DNA of 64,000 bases, from positions 1-64,000 of the forward strand of contig NW_020289991.1 in the NCBI RefSeq assembly GCF_003144245.1, given 5' to 3'. The DNA is from Jaminaea rosea (lineage: Eukaryota > Basidiomycota > Exobasidiomycetes > Microstromatales). Under the pieces are notes generated by a model that had not been told where the DNA came from, searched no databases, and was given only the letters and a program-made list of their open reading frames with translations. Shown in pieces: positions 11,092 to 23,029 of this stretch. Both the position numbers and the translations under genes were made by a program. Every line of letters starts with the position of its first letter. Positions within the stretch are counted from its first letter, which is position 1.

Positions 11092-12306
11092 CTAACGATG
11101 ATGAGGGTACATCTGTCCGTGCCCATGGCCATACTGACCCTGCCCAGCAGGATCATAGTCGTAGCGTTGTCCCTCGTCGTACACGCCGCTAAAGTGCTGC
11201 TGCTGGTGCGACTGCTGCTGCGCCTCGTACCCGTGCTGCGGTGCGTCGTACCCCACGCCGGAGGGATAATGCTGGTCATATCCGCTCGCGTAATCGGGTG
11301 GGTATCCCTCCCCCATACCCATGCCCATGCCCATCCCACTCCCGTGCCCATAAGCCCCCGCCCCAGTGAGGTGAGCCGTCGAGTCATTCTCTACCATCTT
11401 TGACCCATAACCCCCCGCCACACCCGCACCACCCGCACCGTCCCTCATGCTGGCCACATCGTCCTCCTCCTCGCCCATATCGAATCCAGCGGCCCCCTCC
11501 CTCCTCCTCGCCGGCAATGGCTGCATGATAGCTCCATCCTCATCTTCCCCAGCAGAATGCTTCAGCTCGGGCCACTTAATGTCATTTCCATCCGCATCGT
11601 CTAACCCATTACGGTTACCGCAGAACTTCATGAGGAAGAAGACGAGACCGCCCAATAGGGCAAGACCGCCGACTACGGATACGCCGATGATTAGCGGGGT
11701 GTGGTTCCCGCTCGACGAGTCGGAATCCGCACCATCGGATGCCGAGGCGGCACTGGGTGCCGTGGTGGGAGCGGCTACGACCGAGGTGACGACGATGGTT
11801 TGCCCACCCGCGTCCGTGGTGGATAGCACGCTCGTTGCACTAGCCGCTGCGGCTGCAGCGCTGGAAGAGGATGCGGCAGCAGCGTCGGCTGAGCTGGAGG
11901 CAGCGGCATCGGCGCGTGAGGACGAGGCGGCAGCTTGGCTACTCTGACGCGCCTCGCTCGAGCTCTGTGCCGCTGCTGCGGCGGCGGAGGAGGAAGAGGC
12001 GGCGGCAGCGGCGGCTGAAGAAGAGGTGGCAGCGTTGTCTGCTGCAGCTGAGGTCGAAGTGGGGGAACCTTGCTTGCCCGTGCTGCTTAGCGTGGATCCA
12101 CCGCCGTCCGTTGAAGTAGGTGAGGTAGTCTGGCCACCGCCCCCACCGAATAAGAGACGTTTCACCCGCTGTGGGCGCTGGTGTACGTTGGGAGGGGAGA
12201 GATGGCGCGCCGCCTGCGTTGGAGAGAGGGCAGAGCTGGGCGTGCTGGTGGCTAGGAGGGTGAGGGTGAGGGTGGCCAAGAGGAGGGAAGAGTGAGTGAG
12301 GCGCAT
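11092..12306 (-). CDS. Ser/Ala-rich single-pass membrane protein (WSC/Mid2-like architecture)
   Basis: Single exon, 404 residues. Layout: signal peptide (residues 1 to about 26, LLLATLTLTLLA core), a short segment ending in a basic KR pair, a Ser/Ala/Thr-rich extracellular stretch of about 130 residues expected to be heavily O-glycosylated, a juxtamembrane segment, one transmembrane helix (LIIGVSVVGGLALLGGLVFF, about 208-230), then a cytosolic tail of about 170 residues with an acidic patch, a GMGMGMGMG run and a Tyr/Gln/His-rich end (PPDYASGYDQHYP). This is the architecture of fungal cell-wall stress sensors of the WSC/MTL class, but no cysteine-rich WSC domain is present, so I name only the architecture. 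A role in sensing wall stress is inference. Confidence 0.72.
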   Translation of the reverse strand: MRLTHSSLLLATLTLTLLATSTPSSALSPTQAARHLSPPNVHQRPQRVKRLLFGGGGGQTTSPTSTDGGGSTLSSTGKQGSPTSTSAAADNAATSSSAAAAAASSSSAAAAAAQSSSEARQSSQAAASSSRADAAASSSADAAAASSSSAAAAAASATSVLSTTDAGGQTIVVTSVVAAPTTAPSAASASDGADSDSSSGNHTPLIIGVSVVGGLALLGGLVFFLMKFCGNRNGLDDADGNDIKWPELKHSAGEDEDGAIMQPLPARRREGAAGFDMGEEEDDVASMRDGAGGAGVAGGYGSKMVENDSTAHLTGAGAYGHGSGMGMGMGMGEGYPPDYASGYDQHYPSGVGYDAPQHGYEAQQQSHQQQHFSGVYDEGQRYDYDPAGQGQYGHGHGQMYPHHR

Positions 12307-13831
12307 GATGAGTGGAGTTGGAGTAGGGTTGAGGGGGTGAGGGGGTTGCTAGTCCGGTAGTACGTGGGGTTGAGAGGTGCTCGAGGTCCTGAGGATGTTG
12401 ATGCGTGTGTGTGATGTGATGTTGATAAGAGTAAGGCGGAGGATCAGCCTGAGCCTAAGACTGAGCCTGAGGAGGAGGAACAGGATCGCGTCGCCTACGA
12501 GAAAGCTACCAGTAGCTCAGCAGGGCTTGTATTGCGAGTCGCAAGGGCGAGTGGGATGACCGTCGTCACGAGGGTAGTGTCTAGCAAGATCGTGATCGCA
12601 ATCGCGGTTGCGATGATGGGATGATGACAACGAGGTAGAGGGGGAAAGTGTCGATTCAGGGGTGTGTGTGCAGAGAGCGTATTTCGTGGATCGTAGAGTG
12701 AGGGGGGAGCCTTGAGAGTGAGAGTGAGAGTGATTGAGAGTGGAACAAAGGAGTGATCGGGAATGAGCAATGGGAATGGATCGGATCGATTGAAAGAGAG
12801 GAGCTCGATTCGATTCAACTGAACTGAACCAAAGCGCCGCCCATTGTCCGGCGGCCAGCGTCCAGCCTCCTGCCTCCGACGTCGAGGGACCAACTCACAA
12901 CGAACAAACACTTGGAAAGGAACACACAGCCCATCCGCCTTCGCCTCGCCTCGCCTCGCCTCGCGTCTCTCTTCTCTCTGCCCCTGCTTCCTGCTTGCTT
13001 CCTCGTCCGCCCCGCGCGAGATGCGTGCGTGTGCGCCGCCCCCCCTTTTTCTCATTTCAGCCACAATCCTATCCTTCCCCCCTCTGGCAGGGCGCCTCGC
13101 AAGAGGGGCGGACGTGCGATGCTCTGTACGGGGCGCAGCGCAGCGCAATGAGGCGCACGACGTGAGTCCGGCGACCAAAGGCGAGCGGGGCGTAGGGGAG
13201 GCAGAGAGAATGCACACAGCACAGCAAAGCAGACAATACGGCAGGGCACAGCACGGCACGGCGCTTTGACTTCATTGGATCGGCGACCATGGTTTTCGAA
13301 GAGACGACAAAGAGACTCGACTCGACTCGACTCGACTTGGTGGTGAGAAGGAAGCTTCTGGTGGTGGTGATGATGATGGTGGTGGTGGTAGTGCTGCGAT
13401 TTGGATACACGATTGACGTCGCGCGTGGCCTCTGGCTGTAACTGGCACCACACCTACCGGTATCTATTCTTGGAATCCACGTACTGCGCTGCCCCACGCT
13501 ACTCCACGCCAGGCTACGCTACGCTGGCCAGACAGGGTGGGCAGGCTCGACTTGGCTACCGCGAGCAGCAGGGGAGGACGGTATCAATCATCATTCTTCC
13601 TCCTCCTCCTCCTCCTCCTCCTCGTCGTCGTTACGCTGCATTTCGTGTCATGTCTGTATGAGAAGATCAAACCCAAGTCTCATATTCATGCTCAGATCCC
13701 GATCTCTCAGCCCGAAGCACAAGCGTGAAGCGTAAAGCCATCTACACGTCTCCGCACTATTGCCTCACTTCACCGCACTGAAACCACACCACCTTCCATC
13801 TACCTCCTCCCCTCCTCCGCACCCCCTCCCT
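12307..13831. other. Long intergenic region upstream of the membrane-protein gene
   Basis: About 1.5 kb separate the start of the membrane-protein gene from the stop of the PP2A-A gene; both are on the minus strand. Open frames here are driven by base composition and lack family signatures. It holds several simple repeats: a CTCGA run (13316-13336), a GGT/GAT run (13361-13390) and a CTC run (about 13598-13623). It probably contains a long promoter and leader for the membrane protein. Confidence 0.45.
13316..13336. repeat. CTCGA microsatellite
   Basis: About four perfect CTCGA units in the intergenic region, followed shortly by a GGT/GAT triplet run (13361-13390). Confidence 0.8.
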
Positions 13832-16103
13832 CTACGCGCTCCCCAGCGGCTTAGCCCCTCCCTTCCCGACCTCCTCAGCAGCATTCGTCCCCCTCTCCTC
13901 CAACCTTGCCTCACTAATAGGCAACTCCACCTTCCCCTTCTCAGCCCTCGCCGCAACCTCCCCCGCCTGACCAGCAAAGAAGCGCACATCCGCATCCCCA
14001 TCGGCTTTCAGTCTCTCCAATGCCGGGAGGATCTGCTCAGAGACCACGCTGCGACCAGTAGGGTCAGAGGAGAGGACGGCAGATAGGACTCCAAAGGCTT
14101 TGCAGACGTTGAAGCGGATGTTGGGGATCGGGTCCGATGAGAGGGAGAGGACCGTTCCTAGGACCGACGACGAGGTGGAGTCGCCCTCAGTGGAAGAGGA
14201 GGAGGGAGGCGAGGGAGAGGTGATGACGGCCACGCTTAGGCTGGGTGCCATGGTTGTGATGGCGAATATGGTTGTCATGCGATACAGGTAGTTGGGGTGA
14301 TGTCCCATTTGAAGGACTTTGGGGATTATACTGGTCGACGACCAGGTGACGCCGAATACGTCTGTCAGCCTGGCGCGAAGAGGGAGAGCAGCGGAGTGGA
14401 GTGGTTAGGATGCGTCGTCTTCGTCATTGTGAGGCGTGGACACGCCGCGCCTGACTCACTTCTTGAGGTTGACAGTAGCCGCCTCCCTAATACTGAAAAC
14501 GGTATCCCCCAACCAACTCATGCACAGCCCGCTCAATTGCTCATCAAAGAACTCCACACCGAGCTGTTGTGCCAGTAGCGGGATGTACTCAATGATAGCC
14601 TGCCTAACCCTCCACTGTTTATCCTCTGCCAGCTCGACAATGGCCGGCAGCAAGCTCTGACTGAGCAAATCGATGCCAATGACCGAGTTGACCTGGTCCA
14701 GCTTGGAGATGATGTTGAGGCGCACGTCGGGGAACTCGTCTTTGAGGAGCTGGAGGAACAAGGGGAGAAGATGCTCGATTGTAGCGTCTTTTCCGAGCAG
14801 AGGGGCAAGACCGCTGATCTGCGTGCCGAGGGAGGCACGGACGTGCTGGGATGTGTCGGTGGAGAGATCGCGAACGCAGGGAAGGAGACGCGCGAGGATG
14901 ATGTCCGTTGTGATCAGGTTAGCGAAGCCTGTGTGGTGTGGGAGGGGGAGGCGATGAGCGAGCTGCGGAGTGAGGGAGTGAGAAGTGGATCGCATCCTAG
15001 CGTCGCAGGCTCACCAGGAATCTGTCCCGCCCCTGCGGTCCTAACTTCCGCCTCATTATCCTTCAGTAGCGCCACGAATGCCGCAACCAAATCATCCCTA
15101 ACCACATCCTCTCCCACGGCGCTGGCGAGCTTAACAAAATGGTCGGCCACCATGTACCTGACCCGCCAGCTCTTGTCCCAAACAGCCTGTCGGATGGAGC
15201 CGAGGAGGTATGTCTTTGTCTCTGCGTGCGGGAGGATCTCGGCAATGGCAATCAAGTCCGAGACGGTTAGGAGACGCACGGAGTCCTGGTCGTCGGTGCT
15301 GAGCTTGCGGTATAGGGGGATCATGTCCGCGATTACGGACGAGGGGGAGAGCTCTTTTGCGAAAGCCTGGCGTGCACGGGAGGGCGTGGAGAGTAAGCAA
15401 CCCTAGCCTCTGGCGATACCTCTGTCTGTACGCGCACGCTCCCCTACTCACCCCCAAATCACGCGCGGCTGCCCTGCGCACCATGGGCGTATCGTCATTG
15501 CAGAGTGCTCCAAACATCTTTCTCATCTCGTCTTGTGTGCTCGTTCCCACCTTGCCGTAGATGGCGGCAAAGAGGCTTGCGGCACTGGTGCGGGATGTGA
15601 ACCAGTCGCCTCCTGAGAGTCGTTTGAGCAAGGGAAGGTAGTGTGCTTGAATCTGGGGCTCGGTGAGGACTGTGGCGATCTTGGTAATCGAGTCGGATGC
15701 CTGTGCGAGGACATGGCGTGGTGAGTGGGCGGGGGAAATGGATCAGCTTATCGTGAGAGGCGGATGTATGCATGCTATATGCTCGACGACCCACCTTCTC
15801 CCTAACACACGTCTCCTCGACAGCAGCCAGATTCTCGAGCGGTCCCAAGAGGAGATGGGCATATTCTGGCCCACCGAGGTACTCCACAAATCCACTGCCC
15901 AGCTCCTCAGCAAGTGCGAGCAATACCTCATCCTCATCATCTAGCGAGTCTTGGAGGAAAGGGATCAATTCATCGCGCGCACGCTCCGGTCCCAAGGCGA
16001 GGGCGATGGTAGAGATGCGGTGGATGGCGTTTAGGCGGAGGGTCACATCGTCTGATTTGAGCTCGTCGATAAGCAGGGCGATGGGTGCGAGTGGGTCGTC
16101 CAT
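13832..16103 (-). CDS. TPD3: Protein phosphatase 2A scaffold subunit A (PR65)
   Basis: Five exons: 16103-15795, 15700-15452, 15366-15015, 14928-14460 and 14369-13832, with introns of 85-94 nt, each GT-AG with a CTGAC/CTAAC-like branch. The joined frame is 638 residues, close to the usual 590-640 for fungal PP2A-A. HEAT repeats run along the whole length, with diagnostic segments such as [64 protein letters not shown] and [13 protein letters not shown]. The protein is the scaffold that holds catalytic C and regulatory B subunits of PP2A, acting in cell cycle, polarity and stress signalling. One departure is a Ser/Thr-rich insert (about residues 500-530) between late HEAT repeats. It is divergent from REV3 and shares a 379-nt promoter interval with it. 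Confidence 0.96.
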
Positions 16104-16482
16104 GCTGAGCTAGCTAGGTGATTGTGATGATGATGATGATGTGGTTGTGTGTTGGCGAAGACGCGCCCGTCGACTTGATTGGACGACGTCGTCCCGCTCG
16201 GTGGCTCGAGCTCGCCGTGATTGGCCTGACGAGCCTCGTCAGCCACGTGGCGTGGCGTGGCTGCACCTCGTCTCGCTCACTGCCAGCCTCCACCGCCGTG
16301 CTCTGCAAAGACACACAGGTGCGTCAGTCCGCCCTCGTCTTCCGCGGAGCACAACGCAATAATACCACCACACTGCTTTTGCTACGAGGGCTAAGCAGGG
16401 CCAGGCAGCAATCAGAGGAAATGAGGCCTTACTCACCACGATCAAGCAGCAGCAAGCGTCGCTGTCCAACTCATCCCGCGAG
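16104..16482. promoter_or_regulatory. Divergent promoter region (PP2A-A / REV3)
   Basis: The 379-nt gap between the start codons of two divergent genes. It carries a short GAT run next to the PP2A-A start. Both promoters and leaders must lie here; no specific element is identified. Confidence 0.4.
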
Positions 16483-19400
16483 ATGACCACGAAACCAGAC
16501 ATCAAGGGGAACGGCTCCTCCTCCTCCTCGCCCTCATCCCCCCCATTTATCCGCATCCGCCTCCTAGCAATAGACCACATCCTCACCACTCCCACCACTC
16601 AGGACCGCCCCACGTGTCCCTTTCTCCCCTCCGGCCAACTCCTCTCCAAAGTGCCCCTCCTCCGCATCTTCGGCTCTACCCCCTTGGGACAACGTGTATG
16701 CCTTCATCTCCACGGAGTTTTCCCTTACTGCTACGTCCCTTACGAGGGGAGCTTAGAGCCCGAAAAGGTACTGAGCTACGTACAACGATTGGGCGGGGAG
16801 CTGAATGCAGCTATCAGTGCCTCCTTGCGCAATTCCCGTCACGATGACAGCTCGCACATCGTCGCCATCCACTTGGTGAAAGGGGTGCCATTCTACGGCT
16901 TTCATGTAGGATGGCGCTATTTCCTCAAGATATCCTTTGTGGACCCTAGCCATAACTTCCGATTGGCGACCATCCTCCAATCAGGGAGAGTGATGCGAAC
17001 CGTATTCCAACCGCATGAGATCCATATCCGTTACCAGCTGCAATGGATGTTGGACTACAATGTCTTTGGGTGCGGGTACGTCGATTTGGAGGTGGCGAGT
17101 TTTCGCTCCCCGCTGCCGGAGCCGCGAGAGGGGGGATATCACCACGACGAAGACGAGGAGAGCAGGGAGCGCTGGGACTCTCGTTCCGTCCCTCCGCACC
17201 TGATCCAGCAACACGCCCCTCGCACCTCCTTCTGTGAACTCGAGCTAGACGCAGAAGCCCGACACGTACTGAATCGTCGTTCACTACGCGCGAGGAGCTT
17301 GCACCACGACTTCGATCTCGAGGAGCAGTTGCATGGCGGCAACGGCGGCGTAAACGAGAAGCTCGTGCCTAGCTTGACGGGCTTGTGGGAAGAGGAGAAA
17401 CAGAGACGCATCAAGGCCGGTCAGAGCGGTACGCCTCCCGCTCCTACTTCCAAGGAGGGGGGAAAGAGAGCCTACGCTAGAGGGGAAGGACCAGAATGGA
17501 TGGCACAACATCGATACGCTCAGCTGCTCGAGGCTAGGATGGCACTCGATGCACAGGGGATGAAGAAGAAGGCGAGCGATCTCACTCGCCCTCACCCGCT
17601 TGACGCGCACATCTCTACCACGTTTGAGAGTGTGGAGATTTTCCACTATTCGGCTGAGGAGCTTGCAATGGGGGGCGGACAACGAGTCGAGGGAACGCAG
17701 CTGTCTAGTACGTTGTATAATTTGGAGCATTCCGGGAGTCAGAGCCAAGGACAGGGGCGAAGAGGGGCGAGGGAGAGCGGCAAGGGGGACAAGGAGGACG
17801 AGGACGAGCAGGAATGGCTCGACGCAGAATGGTTTGGCACTCAGGCCTTTCGTGAAGATCTGGCCGAATTGGAGCGTCAGCACGAGGAGAGCGACGAGGG
17901 GGAGGACGTCGACGGCGACATCGCGCACGACGAGACTGCTGAGCGTAAGATGGAGGGAGCTTCGCCCGCGATGCAGGACAAGACGGCTCAGCCTGGCACG
18001 CCGAGCAGGAAGAGGGAGTACACGCCCAAGACGCCCACAAGTCAAACTCCCCTCGCAAGGCCGACGCACACGCCCTTTGTCGCGCCGCGCTCGGCCTTCA
18101 AGACTCCCAGCAGGCTCGCGACTACCCAGTCCGCCGTGCGCTTTGCTTCACCGCTGAAGCGACGGCGGGATGCGCGGGAGGGTGACGGCGATGAGGAGGA
18201 GGGCGAGGAGCACGGGAAGCACCTTAGCTCAAGTCAGGAGGCTGGTTCCGACGACCTGCTCAGTCAGGAGGGCTCAACGTCGTCGCTCCACCCTACGTCG
18301 CAGCAAAATGGCCACCCAGAAGTAGGCGTAGGCACAGCATCAGGTCAAGCAACTCGATCGCAATCGCACTTTTCGCCCGAATGGTTCACCGCCCATCTGC
18401 GAGCACAGACGCGCTGGCGTGAGTCGGCCCACTCGCAGGTCCTCAGCCAGCGGCAAGCAACGCAGGGCGCAGCAAAGCAGGGCAACGATTCCTTAAGCCA
18501 AACAACCCCACCCTTCTCCACTGTCCCTGCCCTCACACAGCTTGCCCGCTCATCAGGCACAAGCACAAGTGCGACGCACGCTTCCGCATCTTCCTCGTCC
18601 TCCGCCTTTCAGCCCGCCCTTCCTAGCTTCCAAGGCCGCGAGCCAAATACCTACCTGTACGCGATACCCGCCCCAACCAAGCTAGAGGTAACCGCTTCCA
18701 TGCAGCTCTTCGGCCTGTCCCCCGTCGAATATCAGGATCCCTACTATTCGGACCCGCGGGACGTTCCCACGCACGCGAGGGAGTATGCGGGGAGAAGCTG
18801 GCGATTTGGGAGTAAGACGATTAGGTGGTTGCCGGACTGGCCGGGCAGCGAGGCAGTGCCAGCATGTGAGATGAGGCCGCAACAAAGAGCTAGAACGGAG
18901 GAGGGACCCACCTTCTCGACCTGGGTGTACGGCCCGCCACCACCCACCCGACTAGCCATTGTAACGTGGGATCGACAGCAGCGCCGCAAGCGCAAGCGCA
19001 TTGCCCGCTATCGTCGCCGAATTGCCTCGCAGTCCAACCTCGCGCCTACACAGGCCTCCTCCTTTGGCTTCAAGATCAGCCAACGAGTCGGAAGCAAGGC
19101 ACAGCCTCGCACGCATACGGTCGCCAAGGAGAATCAACACATGACCTTGCTCAGTATCGAGGTGCATGTCAATACGCGCGGATCTCTCCTTCCCGACCCG
19201 AAGAAGGATCGAGTGGAAGCGATCGCCTACTCGTTCCAGAACGAGGACGAGCAGAGCATCGACCCTTCAGCCGCAGCTTCCGCCTCGCCCTCCCTACCGG
19301 GGTTGCGCACCGGCCTCATCCTGCTCGATGATACGGACGAGCCGCTGAGGGCAGATCGGCTCGGCCTCACGCACCTTCCGTGCACGGTAGTCGACACGGA

Positions 19401-21944
19401 GCTGGACCTCTTCAACGCCCTAGTGGACGTCGTACGCCAGCTAGACCCGGAGATCCTCGCCGGCTGGGAGATTCACAACGCCTCGTGGGGCTACGTCATC
19501 GATCGCGCGCGGCACGAGTTGGGCTACGATCTTGTTCCGGAGCTCAGCCGCGTCAATAGCCTCTCGACGGGCATGGCTGGGGGTAAGGCAGACAATTGGG
19601 GATGGACACAGACGTCCGCCCTCAAGGTCACTGGGAGGCATATCCTCAATGTGTGGAGGTTGATGCGCGGTGAGCTCAACCTCAACGTCTACACGTACGA
19701 GAATGTCGTTTTCCACCTACTGCGCTCCCGTGTTCCGCGTTTTCCTCACTCAACCCTCACAACATGGTACACTTCACGTCGCCCACATCAAGTCTCCCGA
19801 GCCTTGCGTTACCACCTCTCCCGGTCCAGCACCACCCTGCACATCCTTCACGCCTCTGAACTCATATTTCGCACAGCAGAATTCGCCCGTATATACGGAA
19901 TCGACTTTTTCTCCGTCCTCTCTCGCGGATCTCAGTTCAAGGTGGAATCAGTCATGTTCCGCATCGCGAAACCGGAGTCTTTCCTTCTTCCCTCGCCCAG
20001 TACTAAGCAGGTGGCGGAACAGAATGCGGCAGAGTGCCTGCCACTTATTATGGAGCCGCAGAGCGCTTTTTACAAGGGGCCGCTGCTGGTGTTGGACTTC
20101 CAGAGCTTGTATCCGAGCGTGATGGTTGCGTACAATATCTGTTATTCGACGTGTCTGGGACGGGTGGCAAGATTTGATGGGAGGGAGAAGTTTGGTGAGT
20201 GCGCGCCGAGAAGGGTGGTGCGAGCGAGCTGAGGCTGATTGTCTGCGCTCACGCCAGGCATCACGGAGCTCAACCTGCCCAAAGGCCTCCTCACCCTGCT
20301 CAAGGACGACATCAACATCTCGGCCAACGGGCTCATCTACGTCAAGCCACACGTAAGGCGCAGTCTCCTCGCCAAGATGTGAGTGTCGCGCGAGGTCCCC
20401 ATGAAGGCGGGATCGTTCCAGCCTGACGTCCCTTCCTCTCGCGACGCCGCCACGCACCCAGGCTCACCGAGATCCTCGACACGCGTGTAATGGTCAAATC
20501 TTCCATGAAAGGCCGTAAGAGCGACAAGCCCTTCATTCGCCTGCAGAATGCGCGTCAGCTCTCCTTGAAATTGCTAGCAAACGTCACCTACGGCTACACC
20601 TCTGCGACCTTTTCCGGCCGCATGCCCTGCGTGGAGATTGCAGACTCCATTGTGCAGTATGGACGCGAGACCCTCGAGAAGGCCATAGCCCTCATCCACG
20701 CGACGGAGAAGTGGGGGGCACAGGTGGTGTACGGGGACACGGATTCGCTCTTCATCTACCTGCCGGGGAAGAGCAAAGAGGACGCATTTCGCATCGGTAA
20801 CGAGATTGCGGATGGGGTGACGGCGCAGAACCCTGAACCGATCAAGCTCAAGTTCGAGAAGGTATACCTACCCTCCGTCTTGTTGGCCAAGAAGCGTTAC
20901 GTTGGGTTCAAGTACGAGAGTCTGGAGGAGGTCACGCCTGAATTCAATGCAAAGGGCATCGAGACTGTTAGAAGGGACGGGTTTCCGGCTCTGCAGAGGA
21001 TGTTGGAGGCGTGTATTCGCATCCTGTTCACAAGCGCGGATCTCAGCCTGGTGAAGCGATATTGTCAGAGGCAGTGGGCAAGCATCTTGCGCGGGGACGT
21101 CTCACTTCAGCAGTACGTGCGGTGCGCGACGTGAGCTATTCAGAAGCAACTGCTGACCTCGTCCTCCCCCTCCCTCGCGGTGCGCATCCGCAGATTCGTC
21201 ATCGCAAAAGAAGTCCGTCTTGGCGGATACAGCACCAACGGCGTTCCCCCTCCAGGCGCAGCCGTCTCCACCCGCCGGATGCTCCTCGACGCCCGCTCCG
21301 AGCCGCAGCACGCGGAGCGTGTCCCCTACCTCATCACTCAGGGCGAGCCGCGCGCAAAGCTCAACGATCTTGCCGTAGAGCCCCACGTCATGCTCGCCAA
21401 TCCGGCACTACAGCTCGGTGCTGGTTACTACATTACAAGGGGGATCATCCCGCCGTTGACGAGAGTTTTCAATCTACTCGGATCGGACGTCGAGAGCTGG
21501 TGGAGGGAGATGCCTAAGCCGTTGAGCGCGGCGAGTGATGCGCTGACCGCGGCGGGCAACACGACAACATCATCATCATCTCCATCTGCTGCGGCTTCAC
21601 GCCTTACGCTCACGGACCACTATCGTCCCTCCATCTGCCTTTCGTGCTCGCGACGCACCACCCTCCCCCTCTGTCTGGACTGCCAAGCTTCACCGCCCTC
21701 CACGCTTCTGCGCGTCCACTCGGCCCACGCCGAGTCACAGCGAAGACTTGAAGCGGTCGAGTCGGTGTGCAGGCATTGTAGTCGGATGACGGCGGGCGGA
21801 TTGGGCGCCGGTGTGAGCCCTTGTGTGAGTACGGATTGCCCCATTCAGTGGGAGAGGGAGGGGGCGAGAAGGCGAGAGAAGAGGGAGAGTGAACGATGTA
21901 GGCGGATAGAGGTTGCGCTTGATGAGCGGGAGGGCACGCTGTAA
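16483..21944 (+). CDS. REV3: DNA polymerase zeta catalytic subunit
   Basis: Four exons: 16483-20194, 20258-20378, 20462-21112 and 21194-21944 (introns of 63, 83 and 81 nt), 1744 residues. The N-terminal region (IRIRLLAIDHIL ... VCLHLHGVFPYCYVPYEG ... MLDYNVFGCGYVDL) matches the REV3 N-terminal domain. A long disordered, acidic and Ser/Gln-rich segment follows (about residues 220-720). The B-family core follows: an exonuclease-like region, FARIYGIDFFSVLSRGSQFK, polymerase motif A LDFQSLYPSVMVAYN, motif B region KLLANVTYGYTSATFSGRMP, motif C VVYGDTDSLFIYLPG, then LLAKKRYVGFKYE. The C-terminus has CysA- and CysB-type metal-binding motifs (CLSC ... CLDC; CRHC ... C ... C), the second of which binds an Fe-S cluster in this family. 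It carries out translesion synthesis with REV7. Catalytic Asp residues in motifs A and C are present, so it looks functional. Confidence 0.97.
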
Positions 21945-22252
21945 TTGCGATTTCATTGATACCCGCAGGTCGACAACGCGCAACATCGAGGCGGCCATCG
22001 GCTCGAAATGGACGCGAGCCATCAGCTTCGGCGACGCTCGCTCAGCCATGACACGCTTTTCCGCTCGGCCCCCTGGCTGGCTCGCTCGCTGTTCGCTTTT
22101 CGCTTCTCGCCTTTGCTACCATCCATCATCACCCTAATCACGCTCACTTAGAGCTTGCCAGCCAACAGGGTGATGCATATATAGCCTTTAAGCTTTTTTC
22201 CTCGCATCGTAAGCTTCACCAGCCACAACACAACACAACCAAGCGCACAGTA
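21945..22252. other. Intergenic, no gene seen
   Basis: About 300 nt downstream of REV3. I see no coding signal; it presumably holds the REV3 3' untranslated region. Confidence 0.45.
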
Positions 22253-22736
22253 TCAACCAGCCTCGCACGCCCCTGGAGCAGTAGCGGCGGTGGCGGCGGT
22301 GGCGGCGTTGCACTCAGCACGCACCTGCTCCTGCACCTGCTCCTGCTCTGGGGGATTCATCATCAGCGATTGGCGTACCAAAGGGAGCCGGCAAGAGCAT
22401 TCAACGTACGGCCTCAGCAAGAAATCCCTGTCTGGCCTCGTTTGCTCACAAATCATCACACGCGTGGGCGTTGGGCCAAGTAGCGCCTCGCCCTCGGTCA
22501 TCAAGTTGGTCATACAGTGTCGACACGGGGCGCGGCGATCCATCACGCCTCTCTTGGCTCCTTGCCTGACAAGGCGCTCCGACTATGGCAGGCAGGCAGA
22601 CAAGGGCAGCCAGTATCCGCGCTCTGTCATCACCATCGACCTGATGGAGCAAGAGTGCCTCACCCCCCCCGTGCGTGACAGAAAGATACCCACACCTCAG
22701 TGCTTCCTGTACCGCGGGCCGAGTACAGTACGACAT
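22253..22736 (-). pseudogene. Possible cysteine-rich small protein fragment
   Basis: A minus-strand frame (22546-22253) has spaced cysteines (PCRHCMTNL, ICEQTRPD, VECSCRLPL, AECNAAT, GACEAG) typical of small secreted fungal proteins. Slightly upstream, in another frame, lies a hydrophobic signal-peptide-like stretch (ILAALVCLPAIVGAPCQA). I cannot join the two with a credible intron, so this is either a decayed gene or a model I failed to resolve. No family recognised. Confidence 0.2.
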
Positions 22737-23029
22737 CCTCAGAGTTCATGCTGAAGGGTGAGTCAAAGCGGCATCGAGCCCCTCTTTTACGTCACACATG
22801 CATGCACGATGTCTGATCTATCCCATCCGCCCCTCTTCGCCTCGCCACAGGACCTCGTAGCCTTAATCTGCTTTCGCTCAGCCTCTCACCGCGGCTGCGT
22901 CGCAAAGCTCCTCTACCCCTACAAGATAAGGGCCACTCAAGGCTGAGTCTTCTCGGTGTGGGCCTCCGCGTCAAGTCAACACGGCAACTTCCCCGCTCTT
23001 TGACGCTCAGCATCACCCCTGGATCGACA

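Noticed and set aside
12495-13453. Overlapping minus-strand frames, one with a Cys/Leu-rich start
   Set aside because: Three frames are open at once because of base composition; no domain, no splice-supported start, and the region is repeat-rich promoter sequence.
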